Assembly: GCF_004745425.1 (NCBI RefSeq)
Contig: NZ_PGGK01000003.1
Location: 62,001 to 126,000 of the forward strand
Length of the DNA: 64,000 nt
Source: Methanolobus halotolerans
GTDB lineage: Archaea; Halobacteriota; Methanosarcinia; Methanosarcinales; Methanosarcinaceae
Direction of reading: 5' to 3'
The position numbers were made by a program, and so were the translations under genes. Shown one piece after another: positions 27,901 to 37,290 of this stretch; the first letter of the stretch is position 1; each line of letters begins with the position of its first letter. The notes below the pieces were generated by a model. The model saw only the letters and a program-made list of their open reading frames with translations, had not been told where the DNA came from and made no database searches.

Positions 27901-29655
27901 TTTTCTCTTGTACCGGCTGGACATGAATACAACCGCTGCCATACTGAAGACCAGAGTCAAGGCTTCGAAACCTGGTAGCCCTTTACTGCCTGATTCCCTG
28001 GTTTCGTTACCTAACTCTACTGCACTATCATCATCTTCATCACCCTCACTTAACACGATTGTGGAATCTTCATTCACAGCCACAATTGCAAAAGGTGAGA
28101 ATCCCGGAGTCTGACTTTCAAAGTACACGTACTCCTCATCAGCATCGGTCTGCGAGGTTGACAGTTCGTTCCAGTTGCTGTCTGTATACCTGTATAGCTT
28201 TATTTCTTTGGCATCAATATTATTATCTTCGAGCCATGATCTTTCAACTTTGAAACTGATCAGGAAATCTTTTGCGACATCAGACCCGATCTGCCCTGGT
28301 TTTCCCACCCAGATATTCATTTGCCGGTAGATCTTTCCCGGAGCGTCGGAATCTGCATATGAAGACCTGTCCTGAAGGACTTCGATACTTGCAGCCACTC
28401 TTCCGGAGTTTGTCAGTGCGAAGAACTGAACAGACTTAATGGGGTTTTCAGTTTCTCCAAACTCATACATGATTTTGGAATCCTTATAGATATAAGCGTT
28501 CTGTACTTCTTTTACAAGAATGTTTTTATATCCCTCTCCGGAAACACTGCCACCACCAGATGAACCGCCGCCACCGGACCTTACAGGATCATCCTTTTCC
28601 TCTTCTGCTGCCTGAGCGGTACCTACTATTGCAAAATTACTGAAGTGTTCCAGATTTGCAATAAGGTAGTTTTCAGCTGTGTTTCTTTCGATTACGGTCT
28701 GAGATTCCCATTGGCCGGTTGAAGTATTATAGTATTTAACTCCCAGTTTACTCTCATCAAGACCTGAGATATGCGCGTCATCGTAATCAAATCTTACCTG
28801 GATGTACGGATCGAATGTTGCCCCTGCAGGCCCAAGTTCTACAACTTTCCCAACTACCGATTCTGAGCTTGATAATGCCAGGGTCATTGTAGAATTAGCA
28901 GATGTAGTTCCTATTGACATGCTGGTGTTCAGGGCATTTCCGCCTGAGTCAAGTGCAATGGTGCCGTTTGGTACTGTAAGGTTCACATTACCTTCAGCAG
29001 AGACTACATTAAAGGTAGTGTTGACTTTTCCATCAGATTCGACGAATTTAGAGATATCAGCTTCCTTGCCTGAAACTGTAAAGCTTGTTTCCAGAGATTC
29101 AAAACTTGGTTTGACATCATTACCAGTATTCAGCATTACCTGCGCATCATATACTCCGGTATCAAAACTGGATGTGTTGATCGTGACATTATACTCGTAG
29201 ACAAGTGTGTCACCGCCTGCTCCATTATTAGCAGCATAACCGTATCCATAGCCAAAAGAATAGCCATAGCCATAGCCATAGCCATACATATCATCCATTG
29301 CTCTTCCGTCCCCGGATCCGTATTCGGAAGGAGAAGGTGTTGCTATCGGATCAATACTGATACCTGTGCTGTTTGAAAGAATCGTTCCGTCTGGTGTAAA
29401 TGAAACATTTCTAACAGGAGAGCCTTCTTTAGACAATAACAATGAAAAATTATCCATCGGAACGTATTTGTCGGTACCTGCAATGTTTGCTGTTACTACA
29501 AATGTTATTTCTTCTCCCTGCGTGGGCTTGTTATTGTCAACAGAGACCTCCATCCGTACTGCATTGGCAGGTCCGGATAGAATTAACATCAGCACAATTG
29601 TAACTGTTATTGCAATGCTTGCATATTTCGTTTTAAATAATTTACTTCCATCCAT
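27889..29655 (-). CDS. Secreted PGF-CTERM surface glycoprotein (PGF-pre-PGF domain)
   Basis: A 588-residue cell-surface protein. A signal peptide ends near 'LMLILSGPANA'. The ectodomain is rich in Asn-Ser/Thr glycosylation sites. It includes a Tyr-Gly tract ('YGYGYGYGYSFGYGYGYA') encoded by a GGCTAT-type microsatellite near 29250-29290, and a Gly/Ser linker ('SGGGGSSGGGSVSG') that separates two halves. The second half resembles the PGF-pre-PGF domain seen before archaeal sorting signals ('NWNELSTSQTDADEEYVYFE', 'GFSPFAIVA'). It ends 'LPGFEALTLVFSMAAVVF' plus a basic tail, the PGF-CTERM signal processed by archaeosortase A. I prefer the ATG at 29655; an ATG three codons earlier lies very near the AAAGGT box. 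Role: probably an S-layer-associated structural protein. Confidence 0.82.
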   Translation of the reverse strand: MDGSKLFKTKYASIAITVTIVLMLILSGPANAVRMEVSVDNNKPTQGEEITFVVTANIAGTDKYVPMDNFSLLLSKEGSPVRNVSFTPDGTILSNSTGISIDPIATPSPSEYGSGDGRAMDDMYGYGYGYGYSFGYGYGYAANNGAGGDTLVYEYNVTINTSSFDTGVYDAQVMLNTGNDVKPSFESLETSFTVSGKEADISKFVESDGKVNTTFNVVSAEGNVNLTVPNGTIALDSGGNALNTSMSIGTTSANSTMTLALSSSESVVGKVVELGPAGATFDPYIQVRFDYDDAHISGLDESKLGVKYYNTSTGQWESQTVIERNTAENYLIANLEHFSNFAIVGTAQAAEEEKDDPVRSGGGGSSGGGSVSGEGYKNILVKEVQNAYIYKDSKIMYEFGETENPIKSVQFFALTNSGRVAASIEVLQDRSSYADSDAPGKIYRQMNIWVGKPGQIGSDVAKDFLISFKVERSWLEDNNIDAKEIKLYRYTDSNWNELSTSQTDADEEYVYFESQTPGFSPFAIVAVNEDSTIVLSEGDEDDDSAVELGNETRESGSKGLPGFEALTLVFSMAAVVFMSSRYKRKGER

Positions 29656-29967
29656 AAGTATCATTACCTTTCGGGGATTTGAATTATTATTTGGTGAATA
29701 GATTAAGAATACTGCCGTATATTATTATTTAATTATTATTTATACATTCGCATTGTGTTACTCATTTACACTATATAATCTTGTTTGTGTATAACCAATC
29801 TTGTTTTGATTTATGTATAAATTATTTTATCTGCATATAAGAATAACTACAATCAAAACAAATTATAGATTAGAATAAGGACTCATTTTCCTGCAAAATC
29901 CCAGAGAACAATTCTTATTCATATACCTGAGTTTTGCAGATAGACACAAAAACATAGTTACCCTTTC

Positions 29968-30033
29968 TGTAACCTTGACCTGGACAGGGGCCATGACGCT
30001 GCTATTAACATACTCATACCGGGCCGCCTATAG
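29968..30033 (+). pseudogene. tnpB 3' remnant
   Basis: Translation of frame 29971-30033 gives 'NLDLDRGHDAAINILIPGRL' and a stop. LDRxxxAAINIL is the C-terminal RuvC III segment of TnpB (IS605 OrfB), and a Cys codon precedes it as in the last zinc knuckle. The rest of the gene is gone. A right-end hairpin follows at 30051. Copies with comparable ends are at 46-53 kb. Confidence 0.65.
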
Positions 30034-30050
30034 CACACAAAGCTTAGATG

Positions 30051-30080
30051 CCCGCCACTTTCGTGGCGGGAGTAGTCGCC
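30051..30080 (+). mobile_element. Right-end hairpin of the tnpB remnant
   Basis: CCCGCCAC (30051-30058) pairs perfectly with GTGGCGGG (30063-30070), followed by AGTAGTCGCC. The hairpin-plus-TAGT tail is shared with the right ends of the three intact tnpB elements in this window, so this is the residual end of a fourth element. The interval 29656-29967 upstream is AT-rich and shows nothing else. Confidence 0.6.
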
Positions 30081-30090
30081 GAATCAGATT

Positions 30091-32655
30091 TTATTCCCTC
30101 TCGGTGTTTTCTTCGAGTTGTTGTTTTTCTTTATTCATTTTCCCAAAGTATTTTTTTCTAATGGCAAATGTACCCAAAGGAACCAGTAGTAATGCCATCA
30201 AATAACTATTGTTGGGAGGATCATAGATGCCATCCTCTCCGGCTATCTTTGCCACGACACTGTTTTCTGCTTCCCTGAATTCTACAGTCACAAAGTACCT
30301 TTCGTCGCCTTGATAGAATTCCTCGTAAGGTACCTCGATCGTTCTTGCAGTGCCAGATATTGTATATGATCCCTCATAAAAAGTATTGGATCCCAATGAA
30401 TTAACTATTCCTATTGATATCTGCGCATTATCCTGCCATGATTCTCCCTTGATTCCGGGACCTTTCAGTGCCATGTGCAGATCAATGCCAGATTCTGTCT
30501 CTTTCACATACAAGGGAATACCACTGACAGGAGGATTTACCGGAGGCTCGATCTTAACTGTACTGGTTGAACTCTCGACGCCATAATCTGTGGAAATCAC
30601 AGCCCTCAGTTCGTTCTCACCGGCCGTCTCTGAGTTAAGTTCAAAACTGTAATCCAATGTTTCACCAGGGGCCAGGTCCTTCGAAAGCTTACGATTGTCG
30701 ACCTTAACTTCTCCGAGATATAAGTCGAGAGACCCATCACCCTCTGCAAGGTACGTTTTTAACCCGCTGTTGATTACTGTCACTGTGACAGTTGAAGGTG
30801 CGTATGCCCGTATCTCGGAGTAATCCAGCGATTTGACCTTGAGTACCGGAACGTTTGCTTTCTCATTCGCGACCCATACATCCGATAGGTTCAGCCTTTC
30901 ATCGCTAATGTTGTCGACGTTCAGTCTCAACACAGGAACACCCGAGACATTCTTCAGGAACAGGGTCTGTCCAACAGAGATATTTGCAAGCTTATATCTC
31001 TGTGTCTGCTCCCCATCAACGAGTGCCAGGTTAAGGTAAGGAGTATCGGAGTACTGTATCTGAAAACCGTTCCCGACAGGTGAACTCATGCCTTTCTCAA
31101 GCGACATGTTACTCTGGTATGAGGAAACTCCAGACAGGCCAAGGGGCTTGGACATGAGTTCCTTTATCTCCTGCGGGGTCAGGGCTCGGTCATAGATGCG
31201 GATATCATCAATAGTACCTTTAAAGTTTTGTTTTGCTTTTCCATATCTACCTATTTCAAAATCAAGCTCATTTTGTATTGAACCAGCTAAATCATTGCCC
31301 AATACACTTCGAGATGTAAATTCGTTTCCATTTTTATATAATTTTAAACCATTTTCATCCAATGAACCATCATAAGTTAACGTATAGAGATTCCAATCCA
31401 AATCAGAAAATGCATCAATAAAATTGACTCTCAATTTTGAATCCGGGTTTTGTTGTAATATTATATCTAAATTATTATTTTTAGCTTTTCTAAACATTAA
31501 TCCATCATATGGAGAATCTGGTCTAGCTTGTTGAATTATGGTTTCTTGTTCCTCTGAATTCAGCTTATCAGCCTTTATCCATAAACTTATGGTGAATTGC
31601 TGATTATAGTCTACGTAATTTCTGTTTCCGAGTGTGACGTAATTATCTATTCCATCAAACTCAAGAGCATAGTTTTCCATACCTCCTGTCCATTTTGCAC
31701 CATGAATTGATCCGTGATTGTTCTCTCCACTGTAGTCGTAAGTTTCAAGACCATTGTTCTCATCAAAGAGCAGATATAATAAAATTCCTTTTTCGTCAAT
31801 TGAGTGGATTGTAGGGAGGAAGGATGCGGCTCTTCCTGCCAATAACTGGCTCAATCGGACCTCCGAGTGATTGGAGCTTACAAAGACCTCATCCACCAAA
31901 AAAACCAGATATTTGTCATCCTGTTTCTTGAACTCTATAAGCTCATTAGGCATTAGTACTCCTGAGTCTATATCCTTCCCTGAAGATGATACCTGAATTA
32001 GTGCTTTACTGTCCACTGCTTCTGAAAGTCTTAAATCATAAGAGCCGATTGTCAGGGTCATGTTTTTGCTTATCGTTTTTTCGTTTTGATAATACTCTGC
32101 GTTTTCTACAGAAGGATTGATAATTCTCAGTTCATCAAAATAGGATTTTGCGTTTCCCATATCTTTATCGTCGACATATCCAGCTTCCAATCTCATACAA
32201 AGAAGAGTTATGTCCTCGGGAACAGTAATAAATACATGCTGTTTATCCGACGATGGATAAAATGTTTTAAGGGTTATCCATCTTTTCCTTTTATTATCAT
32301 AGCCCTTTACCTGCACTTTTGTTTCTAATGCATTGTTACTCTCTACCCAGGTCGTAACAAGAAAAGTTTCATCTTCTTCAACTTTGATGCTTTCGCTTTC
32401 CATAACACCTTTAGTCGGAGAAGTATATCTGTCGGTCTCAAGCATTAAAGCATAGTTCCCTTCTTCACCACCGACCTGCACAATATCCCAGTCACTGTTT
32501 GGAGCTGTCCACTTTGCAGGTTTTCCACTTTCCCATTGTTCAAACCCGTAGTTTGGAACAAGTTCCTCTCCTAAGTGACTTGCTGAAGCAAGAGAAGTAG
32601 AGAGAATGACAGTGACTAGTAGTGATAACAATAAATATCGGATGGATTTTGACAT
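30091..32655 (-). CDS. Secreted LamG-domain surface protein
   Basis: An 854-residue exported protein. Signal peptide 'YLLLSLLVTVILSTSLASA'; then a carbohydrate-binding-like beta domain ('NYGFEQWESGKPAKWTAPNS') to about residue 185; a LamG/concanavalin A-like domain at about 290-495 ('ALEFDGIDNYVTLGNRNY', 'QFTISLWIKADKL', 'TIDDIRIYDRALTPQEI'); and a CARDB-like adhesive domain at about 630-710 ('LDLYLGEVKVDNRKLSKDLA'). It ends with one membrane helix near 'SYLMALLLVPLGTFAI' and a basic tail, so it is anchored in the cytoplasmic membrane. LamG domains bind glycans, which fits the neighbouring glycan-assembly genes; ligand unknown. Its 3' end is 10 bases from a mobile-element end. The middle (about 31200-31750) is visibly AT-richer than the flanks, suggesting domain exchange. 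Confidence 0.8.
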   Translation of the reverse strand: MSKSIRYLLLSLLVTVILSTSLASASHLGEELVPNYGFEQWESGKPAKWTAPNSDWDIVQVGGEEGNYALMLETDRYTSPTKGVMESESIKVEEDETFLVTTWVESNNALETKVQVKGYDNKRKRWITLKTFYPSSDKQHVFITVPEDITLLCMRLEAGYVDDKDMGNAKSYFDELRIINPSVENAEYYQNEKTISKNMTLTIGSYDLRLSEAVDSKALIQVSSSGKDIDSGVLMPNELIEFKKQDDKYLVFLVDEVFVSSNHSEVRLSQLLAGRAASFLPTIHSIDEKGILLYLLFDENNGLETYDYSGENNHGSIHGAKWTGGMENYALEFDGIDNYVTLGNRNYVDYNQQFTISLWIKADKLNSEEQETIIQQARPDSPYDGLMFRKAKNNNLDIILQQNPDSKLRVNFIDAFSDLDWNLYTLTYDGSLDENGLKLYKNGNEFTSRSVLGNDLAGSIQNELDFEIGRYGKAKQNFKGTIDDIRIYDRALTPQEIKELMSKPLGLSGVSSYQSNMSLEKGMSSPVGNGFQIQYSDTPYLNLALVDGEQTQRYKLANISVGQTLFLKNVSGVPVLRLNVDNISDERLNLSDVWVANEKANVPVLKVKSLDYSEIRAYAPSTVTVTVINSGLKTYLAEGDGSLDLYLGEVKVDNRKLSKDLAPGETLDYSFELNSETAGENELRAVISTDYGVESSTSTVKIEPPVNPPVSGIPLYVKETESGIDLHMALKGPGIKGESWQDNAQISIGIVNSLGSNTFYEGSYTISGTARTIEVPYEEFYQGDERYFVTVEFREAENSVVAKIAGEDGIYDPPNNSYLMALLLVPLGTFAIRKKYFGKMNKEKQQLEENTERE

Positions 32656-32920
32656 TTTAAGGCCTCAGCCGTGTTTTTTTAATATATGAGGATGCTTTTG
32701 GATGTTTACTTTTGTCTTTGCTTTTACTACTTGAAAAGTAATAATCTCTTACATGCTGATGTTATTTATTTACTTCATGAACCAAGTTTATAATATTTTG
32801 CATGATTATTGTGTTTGGTCAGCAGAGTTCAATTATTACTTTCTTGAATGAAGTTTTTTGTATAGACAACTGAATATTTTCTGTAAATTTATCCGTTATC
32901 TCTTGTAATATAACAAATGC

Positions 32921-32928
32921 TTTATATA
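32921..32928 (+). promoter_or_regulatory. TATA box of the glycosyltransferase gene at 32982
   Basis: TTTATATA preceded by AAATGC, 61 bases before the start codon. The divergent gap 32656-32981 is otherwise AT-rich and without a gene. Confidence 0.55.
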
Positions 32929-32981
32929 GTTTTATCCTTATAACAACTCTCTGTCCAACATATGCGTGATGGGAATCAATC

Positions 32982-35411
32982 ATGAAGTCATTTGCTGAAA
33001 AACATAGAAGTATCTTATTAGAAATAACAGCCAATTTGTTTGCTATAGGTGTTATCTTATTACTTCTGCAGTATTTGACAAGTGTAATTGTAAGTGTCTG
33101 GATTGATATTCAAATATTGGCTATTCTTACATTTGCATTCGGATTCATATGGTTTTTGATATTTACACAGAAAGATGAGAATCGACTTAAAGCAAAAATA
33201 GAACCTTACTTCAAAAAGCTATTGTTTTTAGGACTTCTACTTATTACTGTTGGAAGTTTATCTTTTAATTTTGTCGAAAGTAATCCGTTTTTGAATTTAG
33301 TTGTATCTTTTATATCTTCGATTAACCTGTATCTCGTGCTAACTACAACATTCTTTGGTTTTTCGACTTATTATTTAAACAGAGATAGAATTGAGTCAGA
33401 GATTGAACGGGAAAAGGAATATGAAGAACAAATTGTTCTCATGAGAGAAAAAGAATTCAATAGAAAGTTTCTTTTTTTAAGTAAATTTAATTTGGACTAT
33501 GGCATCTATAATTGTTGGAACAGGAAAGATTATTTTACCTTGATAATGAGGTTATTATTTATTCCTTTTATCGGGGCTGGGAAATTACTTTATAATGGTG
33601 CAAAATGGATTTATAGGGAAGGTCCTATTGCCATTCTGATTTTGATAGTTATATTGGTAATATTCACTGCAGTCAAGGCTCCATATTTTGATGTTTCCTT
33701 TACAGGAGAGCATACCATGAAGTATAATACATATGTAGAGCCTGCAAAATATATGTATGAAAACAATAATCCATTTATTAATCAAATGAAATATAATGTA
33801 TATCCAGTAACTAATCCGGAAGGTTCATACAATACATTTGGCCATCTTCCTTTGTTAGAGTGGGGGCTTGCAGCAACTTATACTCTAATGCCTTTTAATT
33901 CTCTTGAAGAAAATACCAGACAGTTCACCCACCTCATTGGAATTCTGACTCTTATTTTTGCTTATGGCTTTTTTAGAAACTGGTGTTCTAAAGAACAGTC
34001 ATTAATAATTTCATTTTTATTAGCAATAAATCCTATAATAGCTTTCACTACTTTTGTTACTGTTCAAGATAGCTTATTAGTATTGTTTACGTTTATTACA
34101 TTACACTACGTATGTAAATATATTAAAGAAGATCAGATTGCACACTTGTTTTTTGCAGGATTGTATTTTGGAATTGGGGTAGCTTCCAAATATTCGATTA
34201 TTTTATGGCTAGTACCTATTGTTACACTCTTACTAATTTTTAATAAAAAAGCGGATCTTAGTTATTTAATAAAAAGTTTAGGGATTTTTGGTTTTCTTGG
34301 AATGTTGCCTGCTGTTGCATTCAGGACTTCGTTGAGATATTTGCCTACAGATGCTTTATCGTCTCTAATTTATTTTATGCTTTGGATATTAATATTTATT
34401 CTTGCATATACTTTCATAATCAAAAAAGAAAATATTATAGATAAAGTAGTAAAGAATGCTACTAAAAATAAAGTGCTTTTTATTGGATATATTATTTTAG
34501 CAATTCTTTTAGGAATAATGTTTTTGTATGTTACAAAAGCTTACACCCTGAATAATGAATTCCTAACAGATTCAACACTATTTTTTAATTTAGATATGTA
34601 TTACCATATGCTTGATGAACAATTTAAACAATATATGACTGAAAATGTTTACTATTTAGGTTTGATAGGATTTGTTTTTGCTTTGTTTTTTGGGTCAAAA
34701 AAACAAAGAGTGGTATTATTATCTTTTTTCGCTGGTGCATTCTTTTATTGGGTTTTGGCTTCAAAAGTAATGTTTTTCCATAATTATTATACAAATATAA
34801 TTATGATTACTTTCTGTTTAAGCATTGGAATTATGATCTATCAAATTGGCAAATCTTACAATAATAAGTTTTCATTCTTCATTTTAATGCTATTAATTGG
34901 TTTATTGGTTGTACCTGCATCATATGACGCTAATACTGATAGATTAAGCAAAGAAAGAATAGACCAAGAGACTCTAATTCAAGCTGCACAATATTTGACT
35001 GAAAACACTAATGAGAATGAAATTTATATCGATGATAGTTACTTATTGACATTAACCATTCTAACCGGCAGACCAAGAATTGAAGAATCTGGATTAATCC
35101 ATGATCAAATAAGAGAATCCATTAAAGAAATCGGTTTTTCTGAAACGATGAACAAATATAATATTTCATATGTTATAACAACACGAAAGACTCCGAGATA
35201 TGAGAGGTATGTAAATATATTTACCAATGAAAAATTTGAATCAGTATCATATCGACGAACAGATATTATTCTATCAAAATTGGATCCGAGTTACCAATAT
35301 TTTTCAGATATCGATAGGAGAAAGAAGTTAATTGAAGAATATAAAATTAAAGATAAATTCATATTGGAAAAAGAAATAGGACCATATAAAATATTTAAAT
35401 TTGCAGGTTAA
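32982..35411 (+). CDS. Polytopic membrane glycosyltransferase, GT39/PMT-like
   Basis: An 809-residue protein with a membrane-spanning N-terminal part, a cytoplasmic charged segment (about 135-160) and then about ten further helices, ending in a small soluble domain from residue 640. After the helix near residue 215 comes an outside loop ('YVEPAKYMYENNNPFINQMK', 'FGHLPLLEWGLAATY') like the acceptor loop of the dolichyl-phosphate-mannose and ArnT-like transferases, and 'ASKYSIILWLVP' is also typical. It probably transfers a sugar from a lipid phosphate carrier to protein or glycan outside the membrane. AT-rich composition. It faces the oppositely oriented glycosyltransferase row, with four bases of overlap at the 3' ends. 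Confidence 0.75.
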   Translation: MKSFAEKHRSILLEITANLFAIGVILLLLQYLTSVIVSVWIDIQILAILTFAFGFIWFLIFTQKDENRLKAKIEPYFKKLLFLGLLLITVGSLSFNFVESNPFLNLVVSFISSINLYLVLTTTFFGFSTYYLNRDRIESEIEREKEYEEQIVLMREKEFNRKFLFLSKFNLDYGIYNCWNRKDYFTLIMRLLFIPFIGAGKLLYNGAKWIYREGPIAILILIVILVIFTAVKAPYFDVSFTGEHTMKYNTYVEPAKYMYENNNPFINQMKYNVYPVTNPEGSYNTFGHLPLLEWGLAATYTLMPFNSLEENTRQFTHLIGILTLIFAYGFFRNWCSKEQSLIISFLLAINPIIAFTTFVTVQDSLLVLFTFITLHYVCKYIKEDQIAHLFFAGLYFGIGVASKYSIILWLVPIVTLLLIFNKKADLSYLIKSLGIFGFLGMLPAVAFRTSLRYLPTDALSSLIYFMLWILIFILAYTFIIKKENIIDKVVKNATKNKVLFIGYIILAILLGIMFLYVTKAYTLNNEFLTDSTLFFNLDMYYHMLDEQFKQYMTENVYYLGLIGFVFALFFGSKKQRVVLLSFFAGAFFYWVLASKVMFFHNYYTNIIMITFCLSIGIMIYQIGKSYNNKFSFFILMLLIGLLVVPASYDANTDRLSKERIDQETLIQAAQYLTENTNENEIYIDDSYLLTLTILTGRPRIEESGLIHDQIRESIKEIGFSETMNKYNISYVITTRKTPRYERYVNIFTNEKFESVSYRRTDIILSKLDPSYQYFSDIDRRKKLIEEYKIKDKFILEKEIGPYKIFKFAG

Positions 35412-36355
35412 TTAAACAGGATATTTCTCATAGCATTAATAAAATTTTTTCCTGTAAAAGATAACAAATAATAAATTAATAATTCATTATCAAATCCATA
35501 TAGCCAAAAAAATTTTTTGCAAAGTTCTCTTACTTCTCCAAATTCATTCAATTTAAACTTTACTTCAATTTCAGACTTCAATACAAACTCATTTGTTGAG
35601 TTTTTTACATCAATTGACAGTATTTTATTTGGATCAAATTTTGCATATTCGTCCTTCCCATATTTCAGCCTCTTGTGATAAAATTCATTTGCTGTTAATG
35701 CAAAATAATTCTGTTTTGATTTTTTAGACCAGGAAATTGCATCTGGATTGATTCTATATTTAATAAGAGGTTCAAAAATGTTTGCTATTTTTTTGTTGTT
35801 GGATAATAAAATCAAATAGAAATCGTAGTCTTGTGCATAGACAAACTTTTCTCTATACATAAATCCTTCATTCCTAAACATTATTGTAGGATGAGATAAG
35901 CAATTTTGAACCGAAAGCTTTTTTTTAATATCTTTCACCTCAGTTGAAGGTTTTATTTTTGTCCTTATTGATCCATTTTCATCAATAGTATATGCACCAG
36001 AACCGACTAAAAACACATCTCGGTTTTGTTCTAAAAAATCATACTGAATTCTTAGTCTTTCTGGCAGAGCAATATCATCTGAATCTATTCTGGCAATATA
36101 TTTCCCTTTTGCTTCTTTTAGTCCTAGATTCAATGACTTGGTTAATCCTAAATTTGCCTTATTATCAATTAAAAAAATTCTATCATCTTGCTTGGCATGT
36201 TCATCGATAATATGTAATGAATTATCAGTAGAGCAATCATTAATAATAAGAAATTCAAATTCTTCAAATGTCTGATCTAGAATACTCTGAATAGATTCAC
36301 TCAAATACTTCTCAGAATTATATGAAGCCATTATTACTGATATTTCAGGAGTCAT
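35408..36355 (-). CDS. Glycosyltransferase family 2
   Basis: A 315-residue cytoplasmic GT-A enzyme. 'ISVIMASYNSEKYLSESIQS' opens the nucleotide-binding fold, 'LIINDCSTDNS' follows, and 'GKYIARIDSDDIALPERLRI' contains the DxD metal site. The C-terminal 110 residues are helical without clear membrane segments. Acceptor and donor sugars cannot be inferred. It overlaps the ATP-grasp gene by 11 bases and is the last gene of the minus-strand glycan row. Strongly AT-rich. Confidence 0.88.
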   Translation of the reverse strand: MTPEISVIMASYNSEKYLSESIQSILDQTFEEFEFLIINDCSTDNSLHIIDEHAKQDDRIFLIDNKANLGLTKSLNLGLKEAKGKYIARIDSDDIALPERLRIQYDFLEQNRDVFLVGSGAYTIDENGSIRTKIKPSTEVKDIKKKLSVQNCLSHPTIMFRNEGFMYREKFVYAQDYDFYLILLSNNKKIANIFEPLIKYRINPDAISWSKKSKQNYFALTANEFYHKRLKYGKDEYAKFDPNKILSIDVKNSTNEFVLKSEIEVKFKLNEFGEVRELCKKFFWLYGFDNELLIYYLLSFTGKNFINAMRNILFN

Positions 36356-37289
36356 TTTTTATAATTTTAATAATTTCATTAGCAATTTCTTTATCAACAT
36401 TTATCGGACCATTAATTTTGTTATATATTCTATTCTTCAGTTCATAATGAAAATTACACTTTAATGCTGTTGTTAGGCCAAAATGTAGAGTTTGAAATTC
36501 CCCAAGAACCGGTCCTTCTTTAGTTTCAAATACATCCAAAGAACAGCAAGGAACTTTCAGTTCCTCCTTAACTTCAGAAGCAAAATTAAGAATGTTTTCT
36601 GGAACTTCTTTAAATTGAAACTTTCCACTACCGCTTGCTCTAAAATCATTTTTTCTATTTAATCGATATAACCCTGCTATTTTATTTCCAAATATTAGTA
36701 TTTTCCAATCACCTTCTAAATTTTGTATATATTCTTGCACTACAATTTTTCCAAGTCCTTTAGTTCCATGATACCGTTCTTTTAAGTTTTGAAACAAAAA
36801 CAATTTGAATTTAATCCTACTTTTAATTAATTTTACACCTTTTGATCCCCAGCCATCTGAAGTTTTGACAACTAAAGGAAGTTTCTTTTCATTTAAATAT
36901 CTTATTCCTTCTTCATAATTTGAAATTACCCTGCTATTTACACAATTAAAATTCCTATTGTTTAGGAAAATTGTTTGGAATGACTTATTTTCATGAGCAA
37001 TAAAATGTTCAATTCCAGGAATTAACATTATACCTTGGCTTTGTATATTTATTAAGTGATCAAGTATAAATTCCTTGTATTTTGGCTTTTGTGAACTTGC
37101 ATAAAACACAAAATTAAAGTCATTAACAATATGAGGCTCTTTATTAAGAGCTTCATATGTCTTAACATCTGATTCAATATTTTGTTTTTCAAGCTCATTT
37201 CTGATTATATTTATATCGATACTTTCTTTATCAGTAATTCTTTGAGGAATTATATTTTCATAATTTGTTAAAAATAATAAATTTTTCAC
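36345..37289 (-). CDS. ATP-grasp ligase (RimK/TTL-like) in a glycan cluster
   Basis: A 314-residue ATP-grasp enzyme. An N-terminal domain ('LFLTNYENIIPQRITDKES') precedes the ATP-binding part: 'LPLVVKTSDGWGSKGVKLIK' has the phosphate lysine and glycine loop, 'IVVQEYIQ' the adenine hinge, 'GDWKILIFGNKIAGLYRLNR' and 'FRASGSGKFQF' the central strands. The usual C-terminal metal ligands (E..N) appear as 'LDVFETKEGPVLGEFQT', with Glu-Phe-Gln in place of the common Glu-Val-Asn. It would form an amide or similar bond between a carboxylate and an amine, perhaps adding an amino acid to a sugar. The start GTG at 37289 follows the flippase stop by one base. It lies in an AT-rich glycan island. Confidence 0.8.
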   Translation of the reverse strand: MKNLLFLTNYENIIPQRITDKESIDINIIRNELEKQNIESDVKTYEALNKEPHIVNDFNFVFYASSQKPKYKEFILDHLINIQSQGIMLIPGIEHFIAHENKSFQTIFLNNRNFNCVNSRVISNYEEGIRYLNEKKLPLVVKTSDGWGSKGVKLIKSRIKFKLFLFQNLKERYHGTKGLGKIVVQEYIQNLEGDWKILIFGNKIAGLYRLNRKNDFRASGSGKFQFKEVPENILNFASEVKEELKVPCCSLDVFETKEGPVLGEFQTLHFGLTTALKCNFHYELKNRIYNKINGPINVDKEIANEIIKIIKNDS

Positions 37290-37290
37290 T

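Noticed and set aside
30091..32655. PGF-CTERM sorting signal at the end of the LamG protein
   Set aside because: The C terminus has a membrane helix and basic tail but no Pro-Gly-Phe before it, so it is an ordinary anchor.
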